From Ligustrum vulgare (Eukaryota > Streptophyta > Magnoliopsida > Lamiales > Oleaceae): a stretch of DNA of 64,000 bases. This document shows positions 10,282 to 21,084 of this stretch, piece after piece. The notes beneath the pieces are model-generated. The model searched no databases, had not been told where the DNA came from, and worked only from the letters and a program-made list of their open reading frames with translations. The stretch covers positions 1,381,501 to 1,445,500 of the forward strand of contig OY743189.1 in NCBI GenBank assembly GCA_963555705.1, read 5' to 3'. Within the stretch, counting starts at the first letter, position 1. Each line of letters starts with the position of its first letter. Both the position numbers and the translations under genes were made by a program.

Positions 10282-10945
10282 TCAGGTATACTCCACAACC
10301 ACCACCACCAATCCATCATTGTCAAACACAGCTACACAAGCATCACACTTAAAAATTCTTGCTGCTTCAGAGTCAGGAAAGAAGAGCGGTGGCGAAGAAG
10401 ACCAGTGGTAGTTGATCAAGGTGGTGGTAGTGGTTGAGGCAAGTGGTGCTTGGTGGTTGTGCGGTGGTAGGCATTCCGGCGGAATGAAAAGAGGTGGTAC
10501 AACAGCGGTGATGGCGTCCAAGAAGAAGATGGTGGTGAGTTGTTGATTGTGCGGCTCATGTTTGGTGCGGGTGGTGACGTTGGTGATTGTGCGGTGGTGG
10601 GGAAGAAAATGAGTAACCGTGCGGAGCGATGGTGTGAAAGAGAAGGAAGAAGATGTATATTTCAGATTTGGTCTTCTAGGTAGTAAAAATCAATTTTGTG
10701 ATCTAGGTAGTAAAAATCAATTTTGTGATAAAAATACAGTACTGTGCCCAATTATCCCACTGGAGAAAGTGCACTTGCTGGGACACATTTTTCTCACGCA
10801 AACAGAGGCTGACCTGGGACATTCATTTTACGCACAATTGTTGTGCTAAAAGTTGGAGCTTTAAGGCCAAATTGATTACACATTTGCATAACAACCATGG
10901 AATAAAAATGTGCAATTTTTCCTGAATTTACCTTGGAGAAGAAAA
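10282..10945. other. GC-richer unassigned segment with a 27-bp tandem duplication
   Basis: From 10282 to 10610 the plus strand is rich in GGTGGT and GGCGG triplets. The minus strand has a 79-codon Pro/Thr-rich frame with one Cys pair, and I find no family for it. A similar His/Pro-rich stretch occurs in the TGTAACGCCCC-type LTRs, so this may be an old LTR piece. At about 10674-10729 a 27-bp unit containing TAGTAAAAATCAATTTTGTG is duplicated in tandem. Confidence 0.35.
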
Positions 10946-11404
10946 TGTTAGAATATTTGGGGTTCTTCTTCAATATTGGGTTTTCTCTAAGTATTATCTT
11001 AAAATGTTTTAGGTGTCATTTACTCCATATTGTTATTGTTGTTGGGTTCATCTATTGTATTAGAGGATGTATATTGTGATTGTCAAGATTGTATCTCGAG
11101 GTGTGTATCAGTTACCTCTAAATTTATGGCAAAAATATAAGGAAGAAAATATTGTATTCTTATTATTTGGTAATAGTGGAATTGTCAGTATGCACCGTCG
11201 ATTTTGTCTTATCATTGGAGGGTTTTACGACGTTAAATAATTATTGGTGTTATCGCATTGTTATTTAGTATTTCGATATTCTATTGTTTGTGATTTGACT
11301 TGTTTGAGTTGTTAATTTCCTATTTTAATCACACGGAGTTTGGAGAAATAATTTAACGTTGCTACTTGTGTTGGCAATTCTAGTTGTTGTCCAATTTCCC
11401 AACA
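10946..11404 (+). repeat. Possible Copia solo LTR
   Basis: The segment begins TGTTAGAATATTTGGGG and ends CCAATTTCCCAACA, typical Copia LTR termini. The flanks (GAAAA and CATAT) do not form a target duplication and no primer site follows, so it may be a decayed or partial LTR. Confidence 0.4.
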
Positions 11405-11659
11405 CATATTAGCTTTTAGCCTTGAAAATTAGAATATAGTGCAGTCAATCTTGCAATATCATGTACTTTAATTTTTTTTTCCTTTTTTACAAAAAAAGAT
11501 AATATCACTGATTACTCCGATCAACATTAAGTATGTTTAAAATGAATTTTGAGGGATGATGTTTCCAAAGAAAAGAAGAACCTACAACAAAACAAAATTT
11601 TGCCAAGGAATGAGCGGTATAGTTGTCTTCCCTTGGATAGATGTACATATGAAAACAGG

Positions 11660-12115
11660 GGGGAAGCCAGGATTTCTTTTTAGTAGGTTATTATCGTCGT
11701 TTTGTGGAGAGATTTTCTAAACTTGCTCTTCCTCTAACCAGTTTGACTAGAAAGAATGCTAAATTTATATGGACTTAAAAGTGTGAAAAGAGTTTTCTAT
11801 AATTGAAGAATCGACTACTGTCAGCTCCAATTCTTATTCTTCTATCTCCAGGATAAGAATTTGTAATATATGGTGATGCTTCACATCAGGGCCTTGGTTG
11901 TGTGTTGATGCAGAATGGTAAGGTTATAGTCTATACTTCTAGACAGTTGAAGAAACATAAAAGTTTGAAATATATTTTTGATCAAAAAGAATTGAACTTA
12001 AGGCAAAGAAGATGGTTAGAGTTGATAAAAGATTATGACTGCAAGATTGATTATCATCCGAGAAAAGCCCATGTAGTTGCTGATGTTCTCAATAGGAAGA
12101 CATCTAGTTCTAGAC
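11660..12115 (+). pseudogene. Chromovirus-type Gypsy RT end and RNase H fragment
   Basis: Translation in shifting frames gives the RT end (YYRRFVERFSKLALPLTSL, from about 11685), the start of RNase H ([20 protein letters not shown]), then SRQLKKH joined directly to [20 protein letters not shown] and [16 protein letters not shown]. In intact chromoviruses some 35 residues separate SRQLKKH from the SLKY block, so about 100 bp are deleted at about 11956. In-frame stops occur after 11770. The order of blocks fits Del/Tekay-like chromoviruses. No LTR belonging to it is visible nearby. Confidence 0.85.
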
Positions 12116-12189
12116 ACAGACCAATCCAATTTGTTCTTCTTTGTTCGGTGAGTTCAGAAATTCACATGTCCAGTCGTCGGTGACCAGGT

Positions 12190-12926
12190 TGGGAGTATTG
12201 TTTGCTAATTTTCAAATAAGACCTACCTTGATCCATGGACCGCGCTGGGGCTGTACTCCACCCTTGTATGAAAATTGAAATTTTGCCATGAAGTCTTTAA
12301 CTTTAAGAGCAATAGCTCCCAAGTCAAAGTGTGGGAGGGGGCGACTAATAGCCTTTGCTGCATTATTACAAATGAATATAAAAAAAAGGAAAGGAAAGGA
12401 AACTTATGACTTATCGAGTTGTGAAACACTACAACATTCTAACTCTTCTCATATCAAAAGAGGATTCATTATAAACATTCAAGTTATAAGTTTTTATTTC
12501 TCTATATATCAGTAATAAATTAGAGATGTTTTAACCATAAAAATCCCATGCTTCTTGTATTGTGACATCAGATTCTACAAAGTATAAGCGAATAAAATTA
12601 ATTAAAATAACTATATAATTTGAAAACTAAATAATAAAAATTTAATAAAATGTTATTAACAATACAAACCAATACTCACGATCGTTTAAATTGATATTTT
12701 GTTCTTGTAACTGTTTTGAAGAGTTTTCATCATTAATCAAATTTGAAGTTGCATTATTATTAGAATTTAAAAGTATTAATCCATTGTCTAATGTATGCTT
12801 CCCAGAAGTTAGAATTTTCATTGTTTATACGTTTGCTTGCTTGTATTTTCTCTAAATGTCTCTATAGAAGTATATTTATTGAAGATGAAAAAGTTAGATC
12901 TTTCCTGCCTTTGTGTTGTGAAAAAT
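12190..12926. other. Unassigned intergenic stretch
   Basis: No recognisable gene. On the minus strand an ATG at 12821 opens a 59-codon Asn-rich frame containing CGTGAGT, a possible splice donor, at about 12678. That could be a first exon of an unknown gene or transposase, but nothing downstream supports it. It is listed only to account for the stretch. Confidence 0.25.
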
Positions 12927-13349
12927 TGATAAGTGCATTTTATGTACTTATTTAAATACTACAATTATGAATTAAAATAAAAAAATTTGTGAAGTTTCTA
13001 CTAATTCATTGTTGTTTGTATTTATTTAAGTTTTTCCCCAAATTCAAGAGATGGATTACATTGAGATGAATCAGGATCAATTGCAGGGAAATCTAGACTA
13101 AACTATACAACCTAGAAGTGGATGAAGAAAATAAAAAATCAAATCGTGGCTAAAGTGCAAGAAATCAAAGTTTCAAGGACTTAATTGTAAAAACCAAAAG
13201 ATGGATTACCAACTTGCAAATTAGAGAGAAGGACCAAAACGGAAAAGGAATTTAAATTGAACTAAGCGGTCGCTTGGTTAAAGTCAAAAGATCGCCTAGT
13301 AATCAAAAGGTTGTCAAAACTTAAACCATTTGTACTAAGCGATCGCCTT
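12927..13349 (+). repeat. Athila-type LTR fragment, plus strand
   Basis: Starts TGATAAGTGCATTTTATG, the Athila LTR start, and carries GGACTTAATTG blocks and dyads such as AAGCGGTCGCTT and GCGATCGC. The TRIM-like element at 13350 interrupts it at GCCTT; it resumes at 14368 for about 100 bp and is then lost. Confidence 0.65.
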
Positions 13350-13600
13350 TGTAACAACCCGGGTCTCATTTAACAGGTTGTCACGGTCGTTAGATCGACA
13401 ACGTACTGTTCCCACTGTACCAACATGAGTCTTTTCAATATGTTTTGTCCTCACTCATACGCTTTCCAAGAAAACTTCTCAGGAGGTCACCTATCCTAAA
13501 ATTTCTCCAAGCCAAGCACGTTTAACTGTGAAGTTTCTAATGATGGATTTTCGAAAAAAAGGCCTGGACAACCCATTAAGTGGGACCCGGGTTGTTACAA
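13350..13600. repeat. Fold-back: inverted copies of the TRIM LTR end
   Basis: TGTAACAACCCGGGTC at 13350 is mirrored by GACCCGGGTTGTTACA ending at 13600, with about 38 bp of imperfect inverted match and a reversed LTR body between them. Confidence 0.75.
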
Positions 13601-14367
13601 AAAAGACTTCTGTTGGTACAGTGGGGATAGTACGTCGTCATCTAATGGCCGGGACAGATCGTTAAGTAGGACCCGGGTCGTTACAGATTGTATAAGAGCT
13701 AAGAGTTTTAAAATCGATTCTGTAGACTTAAAATATATATATTCAGGAATTAAAAAAAAAATAAAATTAAGTGGGCACTATTCACGTGAACAGTGGTTCC
13801 CCAAAAAAAAGTTTTGTTTTTTTTGTAAATTTTGAACCAAGTATCAATGAGGAGAAGAAGGGGAAAAAAAAAAACTCTTGGCACGCGATGTTCACTATTC
13901 GACCACTCTCTTATTGATCTAAGGTATGAAAGGAAAAATTATTATTTTAGCATTGTTATGAATTATCTTGTTTTATGTTAAGAATAGTTGATTTTTCACA
14001 TGTCAAGCATGGTTATGATTTTGCAAGAGACAAGAAGTTTTGCATGTGCGAATTTCGAGGACGAAATTCATTTTAAGGAGGGGAGATTGTAACACCCAGG
14101 TCAGGAAAGCTTAAAAAAAAATGATAGGTACTACTCATACCAACAAGGTGCACCTTCTTTTTCGGAAGTCCATCATTAGAAACTCTACAGTTAAGCCTGA
14201 TTGGCTTTGGAGAAATTCTAGGATGGGTGACATCCTGAGAAGTTTTCTTGGGAAGCGTGTGAGTGAGGATAAAACATACTAAAAAAACTCGTGTTGGTAC
14301 AGTAGGGACAGTACGTCTTCGATCTAATGGCCGGAATAGCCCATTAAGTAGGACCCGGATCGTTACA
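13350..14367 (+). mobile_element. TRIM-like small non-autonomous LTR element, rearranged 5' end
   Basis: It is flanked by perfect 5-bp duplications GCCTT (13345-13349 and 14368-14372). The right LTR (14089-14367, about 280 bp) starts TGTAACACCCAGGTCAGG and ends GATCGTTACA, preceded by the polypurine stretch AAGGAGGGGAGAT. A decayed initiator-Met primer site (about 13686-13700, ATTGTATAAGAGC) follows the left LTR. The internal part is only about 400 bp and has no coding. Its last bases resemble the 3' end of a chromovirus (GAGGACGAAATTC). The left LTR is partly inverted: 13350-13560 is LTR sequence in reverse and 13562-13686 is forward, producing a fold-back. A second family member is nested at 44568-59513. 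Confidence 0.8.
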
Positions 14368-14475
14368 GCCTTGATTTCTGCCAGGCAATTACCTGGTTGA
14401 AATCGGGAGGAAAATCATGTTTCCTTGATAGAGCTACAACAAAGATTGAGTCATTGATTACTAAAAAATTTGTGG
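14368..14475 (+). repeat. Continuation of the plus-strand Athila LTR fragment
   Basis: After the TRIM-like element, the target duplication GCCTT and the dyad-containing GCCAGGCAATTACCTGG resume the interrupted LTR. Sequence then runs into reversed gag at about 14475. Confidence 0.45.
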
Positions 14476-14825
14476 AGTCATGAAATCACCCACAAGCATA
14501 TTTCCCTCATCCATAGGCTCAACGCCGGTAGAATCTAATTGTTATTTACCATTTCTTCCTGTTTTTGATTTTTCGTTTTATCTAATTCTTTTGCCTCTCT
14601 TAATCTACGGTGTAAATTACGTTCTACTTTCGTGTCAACTTCTACAAGATCTATATGTTTCGAACGTTGCATACACAAATATACGAAAGACAAAAGAACT
14701 AGTAAATGAATTAAAAATAAAAATTGCTAAAGTAAAATAAAAATAAAGAGGTAAAAGTTCAAATTTGTGAAAGTAATCTAAAATAAATTTAAACTACAAT
14801 TCCCGTCGACAGCGCCAAAAACATG
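14476..14825 (-). pseudogene. Athila gag start with primer site (copy A)
   Basis: The minus strand carries a decayed tRNA-Asp primer site (about 14798-14815; CGCTGTCGACGGG) followed by the leader and the N-terminus of Athila gag, parallel to 16460-16760 and to the plus-strand copy at 37010-37230. It stops at 14476. Upstream of the primer site there is no LTR. Instead the sequence passes directly into protease-region sequence of copy B, so the two copies were joined by recombination. Confidence 0.65.
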
Positions 14826-16777
14826 TTTCTTACTACAAAAATTTTGATTAAATTTTAAACCATCAATAATGCAAGGTATTGAGAAACTCACAGGATCCTT
14901 AAGTTTGGGTGGAAGCTTCTTTTGAAAGATTGCACTACACTTCTCAGTTAAGAATACTATCTCGAACTCCTGAAACTTCCTCTTTTTGGTTATAATATCT
15001 AACAAAAATAACTTAGAATTTGCCTAATTGCATCAATGAAAGGAATGTTGATGTGCATTTTTTGAGCATGTCGAGAAATTTGTTCAAATGCTAATCTTCC
15101 TTATTCTTCTTCAACCTCTGCACGAATGGGACAGGGGTATCATAAGGTTTAATTGTCAATTTCACCTTATCATCTTCTTTTTTATTTCAGGTGCTTCAAC
15201 CTGTTCTTCCTCAACTACAGTTGATCCCTTCAAATGGATTTCAGATAGTTGAACACCATTGCATGTTGTGATTGCATTTACCCTTTTTTTCTCTATCCAA
15301 CCTTTTAATCTTTAGGAAAAGGAGTGGAAGTCTCATACACTCTGTCACATGGAGCAAAAGTGATTCTTCCTGGAACAAAATCCAACTCTTTCTCTAGAGT
15401 TTTTATAGCTAATACCCGCTTCTTTGGATTAATTTCAGTATTGCTGGGAAATGATCCCTGTGCTCTATTTGTCAAGATTTGTGCTATCTGACCCACCTGT
15501 GTTTCCAAAATCCATCAAGTGCATGCTTCTTCTCTTCATTTTGATATTGAGGCATGTTGTCCTGCACTGTTTTGATTGTTCCTCCATGATAAGTTGGGGT
15601 GATTTTTCCTACCTAGATTGTACATATAAGATTATGGATTATTTTTTCGACATTGTCCCCCTTAAATGAAACCAACCTGCTTAGCTGGGTATGCTAAAAT
15701 GGAACATTCTGCAGTCAGATGGTTTGCTCTACATTCTTCATAGCTCATCCTTGCATTCTTCGTTGACTGGATGGATTGTGTAATGTTCTTCACCTTGTTC
15801 ATCGACGAGTCTATTTTCGCAGATAATGATATAATAGCATCTACTTCATAGACCCCAGCTGACTTCCTTTAAACTAATCGGTCAGATGCTCACATAGCAT
15901 TTGCTATCCTCTCAAACAGCTCCAATGCCTCATATATAGTGTTGGTGGATAATGAACTGTTAGAAGTGAATCCATATGACTTTTTAACTAAGGAAGTAGG
16001 CCTGCATAAAAGTACTGCACCTGAACACCCCTCATGATCCCATGATGAGGACACTTCCTAAGCATATTTTGGAACCTATTACATGCCTCATCGAATGATT
16101 TTGCATCCTATTTCTGAAAGAACGATATATTTTGCTTGAGATTCGCAATCTTGATAGGTGGGAAGAATTTTGTGCAGAAATTTTAAGCCAGATCATTCTA
16201 AGTTGCAGTGGGATGGGAATCCAGCCAATCCAGTGCTCTATCTCGCAAAGTCTAGGTAAATAGATGGAGTCTGATAGCATCATCCGAGACACCCTGATAT
16301 TTTAATTGTTAACAGAAGTCTATGAATCTAGAAACATGTGTTTTCGAATTTTCATCAAGCCTGCCATAAAATAGATGTCCATTATAAAATAAGTTGATAA
16401 CATTCGTCTTCAACTGAAAGTTTGCCGACCAAATGGTGGATACACAATGCTTGACTGGTTCTAAATAATTTGAGAAGTAATAAAATCACTTACAAGCATG
16501 TTAGCTTCATCATCAACTTGCATTTCCTGATTATTATCTGCCATGACTTGCCGTTTTTTATTTTCTGTTTCTTTTCCTTTTCTCAATTTGTGATGTAACG
16601 TGCGTTCGATTTTTGGATCAGCTTCTCCAAGATCACCATGTCTCAGACTTTGCATAAAAAAGCTGATAAGAACAAAAGAATAGTGAACGAACTGAAATAA
16701 TAAAAAAATAAAAAAATGATAAAATGATAAAAAGTCTGAATTATTGAAAGTAATCTATAAATAGATTTAAACTACAA
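14826..16777 (-). pseudogene. Athila gag to protease region (copy B)
   Basis: Minus-strand translation in broken frames gives the gag N-terminus (DPKIERTLHHKLRKG, near 16630), the gag body, and the gag-protease junction with LTEKCSAIFQKKLPPKLKDP and SFSIPCIIDGLKFN at about 14850-14960. It follows its own primer site and LTR (16.8-18.2 kb). Many stops and frameshifts show it is inactive. The protease active site is missing because sequence jumps to copy A just after this point. Confidence 0.8.
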
Positions 16778-16795
16778 TATCCGGAAACGACATCA
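16778..16795 (-). other. Decayed tRNA-Asp primer site (copy B)
   Basis: Minus strand TGATGTCGTTTCCGGATA matches the tRNA-Asp primer site with several substitutions and has the usual 6-bp gap to the LTR end at 16802. Confidence 0.7.
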
Positions 16796-16801
16796 AAAAC
16801 T

Positions 16802-18220
16802 TGTTGCTAACCGTAAGTGTATGGGTCACAAAAGTAATAAAGTGGATTGTGAGTTCGTGTAATGTTCCCACGAGGATTGAATAAATTGTATTTTAGATTA
16901 AAGACCTTAACCAGAGCAAGAAAATCAAATTGAGTTTGAAATTTAAATTAAACTAACAACTAAAAAATGAATAATTACGAATTATGAGATTTATAAGAAA
17001 AAATGCTAGAATCGAGAATCCATTTTTACTCCATCATTCATGCCTTGATTTAAACTTTTAACTACAATTCATGAAAAATTAAAAATCCATGTTCCGAATT
17101 TTATTAAAATTCTCTTTCGAATGGGGGACTAAAACCATTCCCTATATGTGATCCGACTATATTTTGATGACGAATGCGAACATACAAGAAAGCATTAATA
17201 GTTTTGTGAACACTTTTGAAGATAAGATAGAGCATAGTGATATATTTCTATCCCCCATCGAACCCTATGATAATTAAAATATGTATAACGTAATCCTAAT
17301 CTTTCTAACTTAAAAAAAGGCCACAACAACCATACAATTAATGATCAACTAATTTTTGATAAATAAAAGCACGTATTAATTGATGACCATAAATTATATT
17401 AGTTAAACATTAAATCAAAACATGAAATTCGGAAAGTAAAACTTCATTACGATTCTAACACAAAAATTCCTAGCCTAGATACATGGTAAAAGTTAAATCA
17501 CAACATAACTAATTTGAGTTCAGCACCCGGTTCATCATGTTGTACAATAATCTTCAATCTTGAATCATATACCAATTGGTCCCCTCGATGTGTGATAGCG
17601 TTTTTTTATGATATTATATGATTTGGAATAGATTGGGAACCCCAAAAATGTGTATAACTATCGGTATTTATAGGTATGAATCAAAACCTAGGTGAAAAAG
17701 GAATAAAACCTATTGAAAATCATGCGGAAAAGCCAAGTTGCAGCCCAGTCGAAAAATCTCACGACTGCACAATTACCGAAGGCACGCTCGCCCAATTATG
17801 TGATTTCAATTATGTCTATTTTGTAACCAATCAGGCAATCGCGTGGTATAGACCTGCGCGATTGCGTGGTTATACCGTTCCTATGCAATTTCTATCTTTG
17901 ATTTCTTACAAGTTGATCATCATTCTTTAATTGCACCTCAAGTCCTTCATCTTCTGATTAGATCAATTTAGTCTCCAAACTTATAATTTCCTACAATTAC
18001 TCATTTTTTGCCTCAATTGGATTCATCTACTTCTTCATCTATACAATTTGGCCCCATATATCATCAAATTTCTCTTTATGCTTCAATTTCTCATCTTTCT
18101 CGAATTTGAGTTTAATTCTGAAATATAAACAAATAATAACAAATTAGGTAGCTTTTATTCTAAAACAACAATATAATATCCTAATTTTAGCATGTAAATA
18201 TTTGTATAAAATAATCTTAA
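16802..18220 (-). repeat. Athila LTR (copy B)
   Basis: It ends next to the primer site at 16802 and begins near 18220 with decayed sequence resembling TGATAAATGC. At 17833-17870 it has the dyad CAATCGCG...CGCGATTG, and at about 17935-18000 the TTTAGTC/CAAACTT motif, as in the other Athila LTRs. No partner LTR is visible on its left side. Confidence 0.7.
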
Positions 18221-18785
18221 TAGAGACTTTGCATCTTTCTTTGCAAATAGATAACATATCATTGCATGGTCGATGTACATACTGCTTTGGTACTAACGAG
18301 GTAAGGCTAAAATTTATCACAAGTAAAAACCACTACTAACATTTCTTTCTTTGTTGTGGCATAGTTCTACTAAGCCTTGTTTAAGGTTGTTTAAGGTTAT
18401 GCTAGCATAATGAGTGAGCAAAAATATTTTATCACATTGTTGTCCCGGAACTGCTCCAACTGCAAAATCCCTGGCATCATACAATATCTCAAATACTTCA
18501 CAAAAATTTGGTGTTATCATGATATGTGCTATTTCAAACATTCATCGATCATAAATGTAATGTCTTTCTCTAGAAGGTTGCAAAGAGCTTAGTTTTCTTT
18601 GAGACGTCTTTAATAAACCTTCTATAGAACCCAGCGTGTCCCAAGAAACTCCAAATATCTTTAGCATTGGTCGAAAAAGGAAGCTTCACAATTTTTGCAA
18701 TCTTGGCTCTATCCATTTCAAGTCCCTTAACTGAGATATGGTGGCCTACCACAATCCCTTCTTTTAGCATTGATGTTGTAAAAAT

Positions 18786-19150
18786 TCCTAACCTTGACGT
18801 GGCAAGATCTGGAGTAGCTTGATCACTGGAAAAGATGAATGAATCCGCTTTAGATGACTTGCAAAAAGGAGAGGAAGATTCTCCCCGTCGCCCATCCGGT
18901 GTGAGAATGTTTCCTTATAGGGATTCAATTCCCCCTTTTTTTAGAATGTTTCCTTATGGAATACGTGTTGTCTTGAGGCCCAAGAATGTGGCCTATTAAT
19001 GAGGCCTGCTGATAAAGGAAATCCTGATGCCTGCTTGCATGGGCCATAGGCCGGGAAGAGCCAACCTGATCCACTAGTGACAACTCGAAGTAGGAAAATG
19101 ATATCGATCAAGCATGAAATGGAACTTCTCTTAGTTAAGGACAAAGTTCT
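18786..19150. other. Foreign insertion in Athila RT, GC-richer
   Basis: Between the two RT blocks lie about 360 bp with no retrotransposon similarity I can see and clearly higher GC than the surroundings. AGAATGTTTCCTTAT occurs twice (about 18902 and 18940). The composition resembles plant organellar DNA, so a mitochondrial or plastid insertion is possible, but that is only a guess. Confidence 0.4.
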
Positions 19151-20061
19151 TTTCTTTACAACACTGTAAAACTAAGGAAAGGTTGTGCAAAAAATTAGCA
19201 AAAGATGTACCAAAAATAGAAAAGTAATCCTTAAATACCTCCACGATCTCCTCTATCTTGTCTATAAATATAAACATCATACTTCTCTAAAAGGTAGCTG
19301 GAGCATTGCATAAATTGAATGACATACATCGAAAATTAAATGTTCAATATGGGCAAGTGAATGTCCTTTTTTCGTGATCCTCAAGTGATATTGCAATTTA
19401 ATTTTAGTTCGAATACCTATCTAAGAAACAGTAGTAAGAGTAGCCTGCCAAACGATCCAACATCTGATCAGTGAAGGGAAATGGAAGCAGTTCCTTCCTA
19501 GTGGCTTTCTGTAGCTTCCTGTATTTCTTGTTAAAATCAGTTCAATGTTGTCATTCTCGATCTCTGACATCCCACCTTTCTTTGGTCCTACTTGTACATT
19601 AGTCACCTATTGACTTTCTAAGATGAAATATGATCCCTGCCTTTAACAGCTCCAATACCTCTATTCGAACCACTTCTTTCATTGCTGGATTAAATGTTCT
19701 TTGGTGTTCAATAGATGACTTATAGGATTCCTCCATAAGGATCTTGTGCATGAATACCGTTAGACTGATTTCCTTAATATCTACTATAGACCACCTCATG
19801 GATAGTTTCTATTCTCTTAGCACTTTAAGTAGCCTCTATTCTTCAACTTTAGTTAACGATTAAGAAATAATCACTAGAAATGTATAGTCCTCCTCTAAAA
19901 GGGCATAACAAAGATTGTTTGGTAGTTCTTTCAATCCAATTTTTGAGCTCAAAATCTCCTTGCGTTAATAGTGCTAAATGGCTATTGAATATCTTCTTTC
20001 CATGTCAGTATACTTTCATATAACCTCCAATAGTAGCAATATCTTCTCTTGATCTCTCCCC

Positions 20062-20066
<5 letters not shown>

Positions 20067-20099
<33 letters not shown>
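20067..20099. repeat. (AT)n microsatellite
   Basis: An uninterrupted AT run within the decayed Athila protease region. Confidence 0.95.
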
Positions 20100-20102
<3 letters not shown>

Positions 20103-21084
20103 TATCACCTCTTATATATTATAACTTGTAGTGTCAATAGTTTGCCAAGAGTTAATGATATCTCTATATCTTTATCCATGTCCAATACCACAAAATTTGC
20201 TAGAGAAATGTATTCATAAACTTAAACCAACACATCTTCAATTATCCCTCGTGGGTATGTGGGAGATCTATTAACAAGCTGCAAGGTGACTGTTGTTGGT
20301 TTTACCTTCCCAGGACCCAATTTGTTGAAAACAAATAGAGACATTAAGCTTCATAGTTTCATACTCCTCGGACTTTCTCCTTTTTGAAAGCACATCCTTC
20401 ATAGATTTGACTTGTGTTCTAATGCGCCTAGAAAAAAGATGTTATATGAATCTTTTTGAGCTTCCAAACTAAGCATCAAACTTCTTATTCTGGAATCTTT
20501 ATGGGTATCATAATGAGGTTTTACAATTGGTAGATTATCTAGAAAAGAGATTGAGTTGAACATGTGAACATTTTTTGTCTCATCTGTTTCAATATCTATT
20601 TCTTCAGCATGCTCTTCTACTATTTATTTGAATCAAGTGCTGAAACTGAAGTTTCTTTAGACTCACTACCTCCAACATCCTTACCATTTCTTAAGGTGAT
20701 GGCCTTTTAGTGCTCCTTTGAATTTACATGTATTTTATTATAAAGAAGTTTTCCCTTCGATTGAGGATTGATTATAGTAGCAAGTTGTCCTATTCGTACC
20801 TCCAGATTTTTCATCATGTCCATTGTTGCTCATATGAGTCTCAATTTTGTCTAGGTTTGACTCATTTTTATTAAATCTTGATCTTGTCTATGAAATAAAG
20901 GTTCCAAAAATATCTTTTAATGATGGCTTCTTTTCAGTGACATGATCATTGAACCCAAAAGGAAGTTGGGCAACATTTCTATTATTACCATAGGAGAGAT
21001 TGTCATGATTTCACAATGTTGGGTGGTACTAATTTGAAAGATTTGTTTCCCTGTTGGTTGAAATTCTAGTTACCTGCTCATTTT

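Larger units (their letters stand above)
18224..21084 (-). pseudogene. Athila protease, RT and RNase H remnants (copy C pol)
   Basis: Minus-strand order: protease (near 20360-20090; VTLQLVNRSPTYPRGIIEDV), linker (near 19960-19860; LKELPNNLCYALLEEDYTF), RT (19800-19210 with KKGGM, KYRKLQKATRKELLPFPF, DQMLDRLAGYSYYCFLD and LCNAPATF), an interruption, then RT thumb (18770-18570; LGHAGFYRRFIKDVS) and RNase H (18540-18310; ARDFAVGAVPGQ). The KKGGM to DQMLDRLAG spacing identifies the Athila lineage. It would follow the LTR at 22877-24796. Stops, frameshifts and an inserted segment inactivate it, and the integrase end was lost where the LTR of copy B begins. Confidence 0.85.

Noticed and set aside
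10282..10521. C2H2 zinc-finger fragment suggested by a Cys pair
   Set aside because: One Cys pair without the His pair or QALGGH-type motif; not enough to name a family.
12673..12821. Possible first exon with splice donor CGTGAGT on the minus strand
   Set aside because: No downstream exon, promoter or family similarity supports a gene.
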